NCBI GenBank assembly: GCA_031002005.1 | Contig: CM061921.1 | Span: 121,178,597 to 121,242,596, forward strand | Reading direction: 5' to 3' | Source of the DNA: Vandiemenella viatica | Taxonomy: Eukaryota > Arthropoda > Insecta > Orthoptera > Morabidae | Length of the DNA: 64,000 bases | Shown here: positions 47,092-58,564 of the stretch, in pieces | How the letters are laid out: every line of letters starts with the position of its first letter | How positions within the stretch are numbered: the first letter of the stretch is position 1 | Notes under the pieces: model-generated | Databases searched by the model: none | Told to the model about the DNA's origin: nothing | Seen by the model: only the letters and a program-made list of their open reading frames with translations | Program-made: the position numbers and the translations under genes

Positions 47092-47728
47092 TGTAGCATA
47101 GCCATATGATAGAGGCTGCTTCCAAAGTCGGTGGCCCGGGAGATCGAGAACCGGCTGTGCTATTTGGAATACGGCCGAGTGGATATTAAATTTCCCGCCG
47201 GTCCGTGGGAGTAGCGTGGAAGACCCCGGAGTACATGCCGGCTACCGGAAGTCAATTAAAACGCCCGCGAACCCAACATGTGGCACCGGCTAGTCTTCCT
47301 GGGGCAGCCGAGCTCATCGGGCACGCCACCCATGTGCGAGTTCTTCTCGAACTCCCTTTTTTAATGTTGAACTATTTACGGTTAGAGTTGTGAAAATTCG
47401 AGTGTGATTTATAAAGGATTGTTAATGTGAACCATTTTTAACTGAGGATTCTGCAACCTTCGGGTACATATATATATATATATAGAAGTCCGATGTAATA
47501 TATGATCACGACTGGTGTGGGTTAAGATTTGAACTCTATTAAACTTACAAAAGTTAATTTTGTCATTCTTTTTTTGTGTGATTCTTCTTGACACGGTAAA
47601 GTGTGTTAATAAGCTGAATCACTGGCGACCGCGTCAGCAGAATTTGCTGCTTCAAACATTTTCGTAAATGTACTAAATCCCACCATCCGCAAGCATTAGT
47701 GTGCTTTTCTAAGAGAAGAAATGCATCA
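47092..47728 (+). repeat. 5' LTR of the Gypsy element
   Basis: Starts TGTAGCATAG and ends AAGAAATGCATCA, giving TG...CA ends. It contains a TA repeat near 47467-47484 and, about 105 bases before its end, TGGCGACCGCGTCAG, which looks like a primer-binding-site sequence although it is inside the LTR. Confidence 0.9.
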
Positions 47729-47746
47729 TGGCTACCTATGGACAGG
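47729..47746 (+). promoter_or_regulatory. Probable tRNA primer binding site
   Basis: TGGCTACCTATGGACAGG starts directly after the LTR. TGG pairs with the CCA end of a tRNA. The rest resembles, with small changes, the arginine-type primer site of mdg1-like elements; the tRNA identity is from memory and unproven. Confidence 0.6.
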
Positions 47747-48079
47747 ACTCTCGCGACCTACGAATAAAGTGATTTATTAAGTAAACCGACGAGAAAAATT
47801 TAAAACGGTACATCAACAAACTTGTGAAGTGATAACAGTGCGCCAGAAGATCAAAAACCAAAGAAGACGAGGAGCGGAGATATTTTACGCGTATGCAACA
47901 ACAGAGGAAGATCCAGCAGCGATAATTCGGGATAACCACTAACAACTGATTGGAAGAAAATTGGAGGACTCACAAGCGGCGCAGAACGTCGAAAGATAAG
48001 TGCAGTACAGATAAAATTGAACAGTTAAAGGGAAACCCATTATAGGCGATTTTTTTTCTCCTCTTTTTAAATTTTCACC

Positions 48080-49730
48080 ATGAATAAGGAAAGCAGTTTT
48101 GAAAATGGGGGGGAAGCTAGTAAAGAAGATCCCCCAAGCCAGGAACCTTTGTTAGTATTTTTACACACTGAGTTACCAATCAATGAAAGTTTGTCACCAG
48201 CTCCTGAAAGCAGTCCACCAAACTCTGAAACTTGCTCTCCCATACTCACTACAAATGCATCAATATTTGAAGCATTTGAAGGCCCAGCAGATCCTGAGAA
48301 GGATAATCCAAACCTGATAGTTAAGATTTTCACAATGTTATCAAATTTATCAACTGATATCCAAACTAAGTTTGAAATACAATCAACTGAAATACAAAAT
48401 AAATTCAAAAGTCATGCAGAAGATGTCCATAAAAGGTTCAGTAATGGACTAGCAGCTCTGGAGTTAAAGTTAGAGGGTAAAATAAAGGAGGAATTAAAAG
48501 GGGTGACACAGAAACTTGATGAAGTCTGCAGTGAGATAGAAAAGTGTAAAAATTCATGCCAAGTTAGACAGGAGACACAGAAACAAATTGAATGCCTTGA
48601 ACCTTGAAGTAAATGTCAGGCAAAGAATTGATAGTAATGAAAACAATATAGCAAATATCAAATAGCAAAATACTCAGTTGAGTATAAGACTTGAAGGAGA
48701 TACAGAAAGAGTAGATGAAGTTGGTGATAAGTGTATTAAATTGGAAGCAGCTGTAGATGAAGTTGCAAAAAGCTGTGAAACATTGGATAAGCGAGTGGTG
48801 AATTTAAGTGAGGAGATGAATAAAATTCCCAACTTCGAGAGTCAAGTAACCAGATTTGGGGAAGAATTACAAGAAGTGAAGTGCCATCTAAAGAAATCAC
48901 AGGTGCAACATGTAGTTGGTGTGGCAAACCCAATGTCCCTGGCTATACAAGAAAAAATAGAAATTGAGAACTTTAGTGACAAGGGAGATATCCATCCAGA
49001 ATATTTTATCAATAGTTTTGAGAAGTACAGGATTTTCAGTGTTTATGATTACAGTGAAAAAATGAACAGTGTATATCAAAATGTAAGGGGTAGTGCTTGA
49101 ATTTGGGGAGAAAGGCAGCTTCAGATTTGTAAAACATATGCAGAATTCAAAGCAAGTTTCCTAAATAATTTCTGGTCAGAGGAAAGGCAACATGAAGTTA
49201 AGAGGGGTCTCTGGTATGGCAGGAAATATCAACCTGGGAGGGAATCACTCAAAGATTTCCTTTTAAATGAAACTTCCAAATGTTATTACCTGAATAACCC
49301 ACCACCTGAAAGAGAAATATTGTTGGATGTTGCTCATAGGATGCCAGGGGAGATTCAAAAACTTTTGGTCATGCATGATGTCAGAACGATTGAGGCAGCG
49401 AGTGAGTTTGTGCACCGATATGAAACCCAGTGTGTCAGAGATAGATTCAAGGAGAGCTACCAGAGCAGGAATCAGTTTAAAGATCAACGGGAATTCCGTA
49501 GTGAAAGGCGAATGACATATGATCAGGAAAGAGGAAGAAATCAATTCCACACCAATGGAGGTGGGAGGAATTCTCCACCACATAGAAATAGTGAAAACAA
49601 TGTTCGAAGAATTAGAAGAAAGGGAAGTCCTAAAGAATACTTTAGCCCAACAACGGTAGTAAGTAGTAATGATGTCACAAATGATCCCGGTACAAGCCAA
49701 CAAACTAATGGTAGTGATACAAAAAACTGA
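48080..49730 (+). pseudogene. Gag of the Gypsy element, with stops and a frameshift
   Basis: The frame from the ATG at 48080 runs to a TGA at 48605-48607. It continues one frame over from about 48610 through a TAG near 48664 and a TGA at 49098-49100, to 49730. The N-terminal third is P/S/E-rich; the middle (about 48310-48900) is long coiled coil. The capsid-like part starts near 48945 (IEIENFSDKGDIHPEYF) and continues through WYGRKYQPGRESLKDF and NPPPEREILLDVAHRMP. The C-terminal part is arginine-rich (near 49440-49630), probably for RNA binding, without a CCHC knuckle. Four domains in the expected order make the assignment firm; the breaks make it non-functional. Confidence 0.85.
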
Positions 49731-49873
49731 AGACTGCCGAAGTTTTTGGCCCGACTGAGGCAGATGGGTTAATAGGGTCGATACAATCAAAACAGAGGAA
49801 CCAGCTTAGAAGTATTTTCCACAACATCCCGAGTGAAGACTTAGCTGAGGAATAGTTCCAGAAGGAAGAACAG

Positions 49874-50338
49874 TTGGTCCAGGCTCCCATAATCTTAGTG
49901 ACATGTCGTGGAAAACAAATTGAAGTATTGTTGGACTCAGGTGCCGAAATTTCATGCATCTCAGAAAATTTGTTTGAGAGTTTACTGAAAGTTGCAAATC
50001 AAAGAAACTATAAAGTGGTTTCCTTACCAGTAAGTGGGATGTCAGTTATCACTGCCACAGGGGGCAAGAGCAAATTAGTGAAAACGCAGATGTTGTTAGA
50101 AGTAAAGTTGGAAGACTATTTCTTTGAGTTTGTTGTTTTTGTGGTGCCAGGGCTTACGATTGATTGTATTTTTGGCATCGATTGGTTGTGTGCTTTTAAA
50201 ACCATCTTGTATTTTGAACAAGGATTATTGGATTTTCAAGTTAATGGGTACAAGGGAAGAACTAGTATGATGAAATGTTGGAAGGAGAAGGAAATGGCGT
50301 CAGTTAATGTACTATCCTGGGGAAATGTACAAAGCTAA
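49874..50338 (+). pseudogene. Aspartic protease of the Gypsy element
   Basis: The catalytic triad is present as VLLDSGAEISC (DSG near 49934-49942), and the hydrophobic flap-distal block IDCIFGIDWLC near 50160-50190 corresponds to the ILG-like motif. It would cut the Gag-Pol polyprotein into mature parts. The frame differs from that of gag and from that of reverse transcriptase, so at least one shift on each side is either mutation or a programmed frameshift. The open frame itself has no internal stop. Confidence 0.85.
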
Positions 50339-50340
50339 GA

Positions 50341-51957
50341 AATCTGATAGACGAGTTTAAGGAAGTATTTTCTGACCAGCCTGGACTCGTAAAAGGTTAT
50401 GAGTGCAATTTTACTGTCAATTGTGCGACACCTTTCTTTGTAAAACCTTACGTCATTCCAGTTTCAAAGAGGAAGCAAGTCAATGATGAGATAAACAGGA
50501 TGTTGCAATGGAAAATCATAGAAAGATCCAAGAGTCCTTATAACAACCCACTAGTTATAGTCACAAAAGCAGACCCATCTGTCAGGTTACTTTTAGACGC
50601 TCGCACTTTAAATAAAATTCTCGTCACTGAAAGGGACCATCCGCCCCCGGTTGATGAAATATTACAAAGCTTTCAAGATAAGAAATTTATAACTTCCTTG
50701 GATTTAACTGCATCCTATTGGCAAATTCCAATTGCAGAAACATCCAGGAAATATACTGCATTCTTGTACCAAGGCCGGAGTTACCAGTTCCGAGTTTTGC
50801 CATTCGGCTTGAATAATGCAGTCGCGAATTTCATCCGTGCTTTGGATCAAGTCCTTGGTAAGGAATTATTGAGCAAAGTACATGTGTACGTCGACGATAT
50901 ATTAATTGCAAGCTCAACCATCGAGGAACATTTGAGTACATTAAACGAAGTATTAACCGCTTTAAAGAAAGGGGGGATGACTATTAAAGTGATGAAGTGT
51001 GTTTTTCTGACAAGCAAAATTGAATTTTTGGGTCATACTATCACCCCATCAGGAATAACTCCCAATGAGGAAAAGCTTAACGCTATCAAGAATTTCCCAA
51101 GACCCCAAAACAAGGAACAACTGTTGAGTTTTCTTGGACTTTGTAATTATTATCATAAATTTATCAGAGGTCAAATACTGAACAGCCCACATTTTGGGAA
51201 ACTCAAGAAAAAGAATGCACATTGGGACTGGACTGAGCATTGTGAAGAAGATTTTCAAGAAGTAAAAAGTAGTTTATTAAAGGAAGTACATCTAAGTGCC
51301 CCAGATTTGAATCTTCCTATCTGTATTACCACGGATAGCTCGGAATATGGCCTGGGTGTGGAGATCTTCCAAGAGATAGCAGAGGGAGATGAAATAATAA
51401 AGAAACCTCTCACTGTTGCTAGCTGGATTCTAAACCAGTCTGAACGCAACTACTGTGTTACCCAGAAGGAAGTGCTGGCTATTCTTTGGACCTTCCAAAA
51501 GTTTCGGTACCTCCTTTAGGGCAGGAAGGTGATAGTACATACTGACCACAAGGCACTGTCGTTTTTGAAGAAGTGTAAATTAGTCCATGGAAGGTTGGCA
51601 AGATGGAACTTACTACTCCAGGAATATGACTTTGATATTAAATATGTTCCAGGAAAGGAAAATTTTGTAGCAGATGCCTTGTCAAGGTTACCAGTAGGTT
51701 TAGAAGAAAGCGAGTCAGCAATGTCAGTAGGGAAAGAAGCTCAGATATTTTACATTAAGGGAGTGGATGGAGAAAATGAGGTTAAACATTGCCTGAAGTT
51801 CATGAAAGAGGAGCAAGAAAAGGACCCCAATATAAGGGAGTTATTAGACAAGTTAATTGAGAGTGACCCACAGTCAAAGTTACGCAAATACTACATGCAG
51901 GTGAGTGGAATTTTATTCAGAAGAAACCATGAAGCTAGTTCAGAGTGGAAAGTATAG
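50341..51957 (+). pseudogene. Reverse transcriptase and RNase H of the Gypsy element, one amber stop
   Basis: Starts with the typical DEFKEVFSDQPGL lead-in and VKPYVIPVSKRKQV. The polymerase follows: SLDLTASYWQIPI, FRVLPFGLNNAVANF, and the catalytic box HVYVDDILIAS at about 50884-50910 (YVDD intact). The thumb and connection include FLGHTITPSGI and FLGLCNYYHKFI. RNase H begins ICITTDSSEYGLGVE and has QKEVLAILW; after a TAG at 51517-51519 it continues VIVHTDHKALSFL and VADALSRLP. All key acidic residues are present, so the amber codon and neighbouring frameshifts are the main lesions. Confidence 0.92.
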
Positions 51958-52883
51958 GTGACAAACACTATGTGGACCATTTTATTAAGCAACATCATCT
52001 TAGTTATGGCCATTATGGTATAAACAAGTGTCATATGATCATAAAGGAAACCTTGTATTTCCCTAATATGTCTCGGCGGATGCAGCAAGTAGTTTCTCAT
52101 TGTGAGTTATGTCAGAAAACTAAAGCAGATAACGTCAGGAGGGCCGGGGAGATGCAGAGTGTGATCCCTGATAAACCACATGAACTAGTTGCTTTAGATA
52201 TCTTTGGCCCACTGCCTAGGTCCCGTGGGGGAGTAACTCAAATTTGTGTGGTCATGGACATCTTCTCAAAATATATAAAGTTGTACCCACTGAAGAGGGC
52301 CACAGCCAAAGTAATCTGTTCAAAGTTAGTTCATGATTATATACCACATGTAGGAAAACCTGACAAACTATTGACAGAAAATGGACCCCAGGTCACAAGT
52401 AAAGCCTGGGCTGAATGTTTTAAAGAGTTAAGTATTGAAATAGTTAAGACATCTTTTTACCATCTACAAGGGAATGCAATAGAACAAGTAATGAGAGAGC
52501 TTGGTAGATGGTTCAGGACATACTGTGAGGACAACCATAAGAAGTGGGCATACGAATTAAGTGAAATTGAATGAGTTATCAATACTATTCCCCATGCTTC
52601 CACTTCACTAACACCATATGAAATCATGTTTAAGAGGGAACCTCCCCGAATTGTTTATGAGCTCCTCCACTTTCCGATGAGGGATAGTGATTATCCTGAC
52701 AAGATTAAGATAGCGTTGGAAGAGTTGAAGAAGTGTGCCTTAAGAAGAGAGGAGGCCCATGATAGGAACCTCAAACCCACAGCATATGGGATAGGTGACC
52801 TAGTTCTGTTAAAGACACATTTTAAATCATCATCTATAGACAATGAAATTAAAAAGTTTAAACTGTTGTATGAGGGAGCTTAA
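51945..52883 (+). pseudogene. Integrase of the Gypsy element, catalytic substitution and a stop
   Basis: The zinc-binding domain shows HLSYGHYG and CELC (HHCC). The core has LVALDIFGPL (first aspartate, 52197-52199), LLTENGPQV where the second catalytic aspartate is replaced by glutamate (GAA at 52377-52379), and NAIEQVMRELGRW with the catalytic glutamate at 52482-52484. A TGA at 52572-52574 interrupts the frame, which then continues with TPYEIMFKREPPR and a C-terminal part with GIGDLVLLK. The first 13 bases overlap the end of the RNase H frame in another phase, so a shift separates them. Confidence 0.9.
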
Positions 52884-53898
52884 GAAGTCGTTTACCGAAC
52901 CAAGGGAAACTGCTATGCTTTGGCTCACCCTAAACATGGTAAAGTTAAATGAAATTATAACGTGGTGGCACTAAAGCCTTTCAAGACAGGTGATGTGACA
53001 TACGGTGGTGGTCCAATATAAAGTTTCCTCCCAAATGAGTTAATAAAAGTGGAGTAATAAACTATGTACGTTGCTGCGCTGCTGACTTGAAGCAGTGCTT
53101 AGTGAGTAAAAGGTGGTATGTTAGCATGAGAGTCAACAATCCACATAGAATACACCTGGACCATCGTCAAAGACAAAGAAGACATCAATCATGAGTAATA
53201 AGTGTTCTGGATGTGCATCAGGAAGTGGTTTTTTATCATTATTATTATTATTGTTATTTGCTCCATTGTTGGTGATGAAGGACTCGATAAATATTAATTG
53301 TAACATGAAATTCTGTGACGGCACTGGAGTACAATTCGTGTTAAGTTTATTTGGATGAATATAAATGATTTTGTATTGTGTATTTTGTGATTTAGCATAA
53401 GCAGACTACCATTGTATCTTTGTTCTTTCTCTCTAAATATGGTAATATTCAGTTTACAGAATTTTTTAGAGGGGAAGTGATACTTTAGTAAAAGTAACAA
53501 TAGACATTTGGCATGGACAGTTAAAACTATGGTCTAGAACAATCATCACACCCCAAAAGATGCGATTCAGATGATAAAATATTGTGTGGTTTCTTTGATA
53601 TAATCTTGATGTGTTTCCCTGTCTCCTTGTGAAGCTATTTTGATGTTTACTTTTACTTATAAATTATTTTCTATGTACATTTTAATAAGGACGTGTTTGG
53701 AAATATGTATTGAAGCCCCACACCAGTAAAGCGATATTATGTATGGTATTTAGGATAGGAACCCGAGGTTGCAATTTGTATGTGAGTGAATGTGGAGTGA
53801 AGTTTATAAGTAATCTTGGGGAGCATTAGTCCATTGAAGAAGTTCATCATGGCCATTTTGTCTTAATATCCAAAATCTTATGTTAAACTTGAGGGGGC
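52884..53898 (+). other. 3' untranslated region and polypurine tract of the Gypsy element
   Basis: No env-like frame. It contains an ATT repeat near 53238-53255. GAGGGGGC at 53891-53898 is the polypurine tract abutting the 3' LTR. Confidence 0.7.
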
Positions 53899-54536
53899 TG
53901 TAGCATAGCCATATGATAGAGGCTGCTTCCATAGTCGGTGGCCTGGGAGATCGAGAACCGGCTGTGCTATTTGGAATACGGCCGAGTGGATGTTAAATTT
54001 CCCGCCGGTCCGTGGGACTACCGTGGAAGACCCCGGAGTACATGCCGGCTACCGGAAGTCAATTTAAAACGCCCGTGAACCCAACATGTGGCACCGGCTA
54101 GTCTTCCTGGGGCAGCCGAGCTCATCGGGCACGTCACCCATGTGCGAGTTCTTCTCGAACTCCCTTTTTTAATGTTGAACTATTTACGGTTAGAGTTGTG
54201 AAAATGCGAGTGTGATTTATAAAGGATTGTTAATGTGAACCGTTTTTAACTGAGGATTCTGCAACCTGCGGGTACATATATATATATATATAGAAGTCCG
54301 ATGTAATATATGATCACGACTGGTGTGGGTTAAGATTTGAACTCTATTAAACTTACAAAAGTAAATGTTGTTATTCTTTTTTTGTGTGATTCTTCTTGAC
54401 ATGGTAAAGTGTGTTAATAAGCTGAATCACTGGCGACCGCGTCAGCAGAATTTGCTGCGTCAAATATTTTCGTAAATGTACTAAATCCCACCATCCGCGA
54501 GCATTAGTGTGCTTTTCTAAGAGAAGAAATGCAACA
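53899..54536 (+). repeat. 3' LTR of the Gypsy element
   Basis: Direct partner of 47092-47728 with about 17 substitutions and a 1-bp gap. It ends AAGAAATGCAACA, followed by the AAAG target duplication. Confidence 0.9.
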
Positions 54537-55276
54537 AAAGGTCATCTTTTGGAGAGCTCAACTAACCTGGGCTCAAAGTGCTGTTGTAGTAGAGCCAGCG
54601 TATCAGTCAGAGGAACCCTGGTGAAGAGGGAAACCACATCGAAGCTCACCATCAAATCCTGTTGACGTAGGTGAAGTTCTTTAACAATATTAATAAATTA
54701 TGCCAAGTTTTTCACATGGTGAACACATTTTCCCACAATTGGTGATAACAGCCCTGTCAAGTATCGAGCCAGATAATAAGTGGCTGATCCAATAGTACAA
54801 ACTATTGGACGTAATGGTGTTCTTTGTTTATGTATTTTTGGTAATCCACAAAGTCTGGGTGGAACAGTTGCGCAGGGTTGTAACTGTTTAATAGTGTCTT
54901 CTGGTAGCCCCGAACATTTCAGCAGAGCTGTTGTTTTCTTCGCTACCGCATTGGTTGGATCTTTCGACACTTTTCGGTAAAACGCGTCCATCAAAAGTTC
55001 TTCTACTTTCCGTTGATAATCTGCCATCGTAAGAACCACCGAAGCGTTCCCCTTGTCTGCTGGTAGGACGATCATATCTTGGCTGTGACGCAATGACCAA
55101 AGTGCTATACGCTCAGCAGCTGTGGTGTTGGGCCGAGGCGGTTTGGCCTTGCTTAAGATTCGGCTGGTTTCTCACGTTATCTCTTCAGCAGCCCTCACAG
55201 GCAAACCACAAACGGCCAGCTTGACGCCAGTGAGAATTTCCCTGTATGGAATGGTCTTGGGTACTGGCGCAAAATT
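54537..55276 (-). pseudogene. Penelope-like reverse transcriptase, N-terminal half only
   Basis: On the minus strand the frame opens at the inversion junction with NFAPVPKTIPYREILTG, typical of the region just before the Penelope reverse-transcriptase core. It continues past a TGA at 55172-55174 to MIVLPADKGNASVVL and LCGLPKIHK, then LRPIVCTIGSATYYLA. After another stop at 54698-54700 come the catalytic block LMVSFDVVSLFTRVP and VELSKR. It stops there: the polymerase core after the first catalytic aspartate, including the YADD-type box, is missing from the whole composite. The endonuclease part at 46573-47091 would follow directly once the Gypsy insertion is discounted. Confidence 0.87.
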
Positions 55277-55809
55277 TACTGCATCCCGTGTGAATGTGGA
55301 AAGAAATACATCGGCCAGACGATACAGTGCATAAAACAACGTTGTCTGGAACACGCCCGACATGTTCGCCTGAGGCAAAAAGACAAATCAGCAGTGGCGG
55401 AACATAGTTTGGCAGAAGGACATGGTTTCGATTTCGAAGCGACTAAGGTGCTGACACATGCGAGAGGCTTCTAGGACAGCGTCATTAAAGAAGCATTTGA
55501 AATTCGCCTGATTTGGTTAACAGGGATTGTGGGTTCCAGATAAGTGATGCATGGATTCCTGTTATTTAAGCTGATTGTCAACAACGCTCTGCTTTTTGTG
55601 TTCCGCGAGCGTCTAATGACGTCTGAGGTGCTGTTAAGCAACATAACAACGTCTGTCGTTGCCATGCCAGTTTTCAAACAACACGCTCAAGAATGATTTC
55701 AAGACTTACAACTGCACCTGAAGATGGCGACGGAGTATAAAGTCGCCGAAATATTGAGCATCAATAATGATATTACTCAGTTTGTTTCCTGAGAAACGTT
55801 TATAAAAAA
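55275..55809 (+). pseudogene. Second Penelope-like endonuclease and 3' end, inverted
   Basis: Begins at TTTACTGCATCCC, the same point where readable nuclease begins in the left copy, and reads YCIPCECGKKYIGQT and RCLEHARHV. At GF*DSVIKEA (near 55470) a TAG replaces the tryptophan codon of the left copy. It then runs into the 3' untranslated part shared with 46573-46780. The junction with the minus-strand copy shares only about two bases. Confidence 0.85.
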
Positions 55810-55823
55810 AAGGTATTTCATTA

Positions 55824-58564
55824 ATTTTCGCTACACGAAATATACATTTGTTGCATATAAAATTACCACTCATGTCAGATTTTATCTCCCTAATTTTGCG
55901 CAATCTGACAACACAGGACAGTTTGTCATCGGAGTACATTATAGCGCTTCTGAAAGTTCCGACCATGGTACAATCCTAATGCCGGATAATTCATTCAGTG
56001 ACATATATGTTTCAGATGATTCATTTCCTTAAGTAAATGTATGGAACATAACAGTAATACTGGCTAACAGGGAGGTATTAAGCTTCTCCCACTGATGATT
56101 CATATTGGCGGCGTATTCATCAACCATCCCCTACATTTCATTACCTATGTTTAGAACGTGAAACCTACTGTTAACCTTGTAATTAACAGCATTACAAAAA
56201 AGCGTGGCGAAAAAGAAGCTTAGTACTACATTTTGTTCCAGTTGAATAGCACAAAACAATAACCATATTTATTTATATATTGCTTTTTCTAATGTATTCC
56301 AATAATATTACACTCATAATGTGGTTTGTGGAGCAACTAGCGGAGGCCATTCTGGAGGAGGTAGAATTTCTAGTAGCTAGTTTTCTTTCAAATACTCACA
56401 TGTTTAGAAAATGATTATTTTATAGTAGAACTATCTTCACCTATCAAAAAAAATAATTTTAAGCCATGTCGATCATTAATTCTACAGGTACTGCATGTTG
56501 GATAAATGTAGGCAAAATAAATAAATTTTTAAACCGAATGTGCTGGTTGTAATAAATTATTTGCTTTACGTGTTATAAAGGTATACTTCTTGGCCGAAGG
56601 AAATGGGAAAGTTAAGACTTATTTCCTGGTACAACGATGAACAATTTGCTTCCTGCAATGTTGTCACAGCTCTATCTGCAAGCAGAGCTATAGATATTTC
56701 CTTATTGAAGAAATCATGTCTTATAGCTAGAAGTTATCAAAAGTACAGACATAGGTGACGTGAAAAATTGTTATTCTTCCTGGTTGATGTGTCATATTTT
56801 TATTTCACTGATTACTTCTTTTACTTTTTTGTAACAGTTTGATTCCTTATATAGATTATCAATACCTATTTATCCACGAAATTTTATATCTTTACTTCAC
56901 TTATAAATTAGACGAAGCACTTTTTACATAAAAGTCATCGTGTTTCCATGGTGACGAACTAGTGTAGGAATGTAATGATACCTACCTCCAGTTGAATATT
57001 ATTTTTATTTTTTTTTCCTTTTCACTTTTTGCAAGGTACATATTTGAATACACATATGTAATAAACATAAAGTGCCTAAATACAGGAAATAATTATATCT
57101 CACAGAGAGAGGTTTAAATTCAATTCTAATCTCTAACCTCAATACACTTGCTTGTCGGCTGTAGAAAAATCATTTTATTTCAGGAAAACTTGTTCCATTA
57201 AGTTAGAAAATGTAATTGTAAGTTACATTTACAACAATTTGATTTGTTAGATTGTGCAAAATCTGTGATAAAATCTGATACTAGTGATCATTTTATATGC
57301 AACAGTGTGTACATTATTAATTGTAAATTAAATTTTATACGACCTGGACATGGGACTATACATATCGTCAAGCATTAATCATACTACCGGCACGAGATAT
57401 GATTGAGCAAGTAATGTGCTCCTCAAAAAAGTTATATTTTATATATATTCAGAGAAATTCAAATGTATTTTCCACCGTATTCAACCTAACTCAAAATGAT
57501 GAGTGTTTCAAAAAAAAATTATTGGTTCACTCATAATATCAATACATCTATCTGCATCTTCGGCGCCTGGATGCTGCATAGCTCATTCCGTTGATAGACT
57601 AACCACTACATATAAAGTAGTGCTTGATGAACATGCAGCCGTTATTACTATGTGACATGATTTACTTATGTGAGATCACCTTAAAAACACTGGGATTTTT
57701 ATGCATACAACTTTGAATTCGCTGCAACTGCTCATCTCGAAAAAGATCAGAGTTTCTACTCACTGTTCAAGTTACAAGTTCTCTTCTGGACATCCCAAGA
57801 GTAAGCTCTTTATCCCTACGTTTGCGGCCGCAATCCTTGACCAAGGGTAGGCGAAAAAAAACATCCCATCTGTAGATTTTAACAATTACGTCTCAGTAAC
57901 TGTTGGAAGGTACCTGCAAGGTAAAAAGGAACAACATTACGAACAATGTCCTTTGCACTCTCTACCAATTGGCTGAAATACATGTGCACTCCTGTTCGCT
58001 CTTTCATTGGCCAAATATTTCGTTCACCTTTTCTCTAATAATTTCCTAGTGTTGGTCGTTGGACTCTCCATCCGTGAAACGATTATGACATTAACATCCC
58101 CTCAACTTTACATATTATCTTGGCGTTGACTCTTCAAGCACTTTCAGAAACTGTCCAATCAGAGGTGGTAATTTATCATTTCAGATTGTTTCTATCCTCT
58201 AAAAGACCTTGCTGGTCTACCATCGCGCAGATAGTGTTACTTAAATAACAACCAGATATGCACTCACGCATGTCTTTCCTGCTAGATAAATCTGTTGCTC
58301 TATTTTCCTTGCATCCTACTGATTTTCTATGCAACCCTTTGCTGGTTGGGCAGTTTATTGCTCGCAACATATTTTCATTCTTCTAAAACGCACTTGCCAG
58401 CTTGAAACGTTCACATACTTTATATACGTAACTACTACTCAACGCAAAATGAATAATTGTATTTAATAACACACTAGGACAAAAGTATTAAGACTGTGGC
58501 AGATCTTTGATCGTTACAGGGTTAAATCCCAAACTTGTACACAACGCGTACATTGAAGGCATAT
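55824..58564. other. AT-rich DNA without recognisable genes
   Basis: These 2.7 kb contain only short frames and no shared repeat that I could find. Confidence 0.5.

Larger units (their letters stand above)
47092..54536 (+). mobile_element. Ty3/Gypsy LTR retrotransposon, full length but decayed
   Basis: LTRs of 637-638 bp begin TGTAGCATAG. A TGG-type primer site follows the left LTR, a GAGGGGGC polypurine tract precedes the right one, and AAAG duplicates the target at 47088-47091 and 54537-54540. The order gag, protease, reverse transcriptase, RNase H, integrase is typical of Ty3/Gypsy. LTRs differ by about 17 substitutions (about 2.7 percent), and the coding region carries several stops and frameshifts. 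No env frame is seen after integrase. Confidence 0.93.
46559..55823. mobile_element. Composite: head-to-head Penelope-like pair bounded by a 14-bp repeat, with a Gypsy element inside
   Basis: AAGGTATTTCATTA occurs at 46559-46572 and again at 55810-55823. Between them lie, in order, a minus-strand Penelope endonuclease part (46573-47091), a complete Gypsy element (47092-54536), the minus-strand Penelope reverse-transcriptase part (54537-55276), and a plus-strand Penelope endonuclease part (55275-55809). The two endonuclease parts are inverted copies down to their 3' ends, which both read CGCCGAAATATTG. The single pair of direct repeats suggests that the inverted pair inserted as one unit and was later invaded by Gypsy. 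Confidence 0.7.

Noticed and set aside
53238..53255. Short regular repeat that might be a CRISPR-like array
   Set aside because: A simple trinucleotide run without spacers; no CRISPR array exists in the window.
54217..54402. 61-codon frame, nearly the same as one at 47409-47594
   Set aside because: Both are minus-strand frames inside the Gypsy LTRs; similarity is due to LTR duplication, not to a conserved gene.
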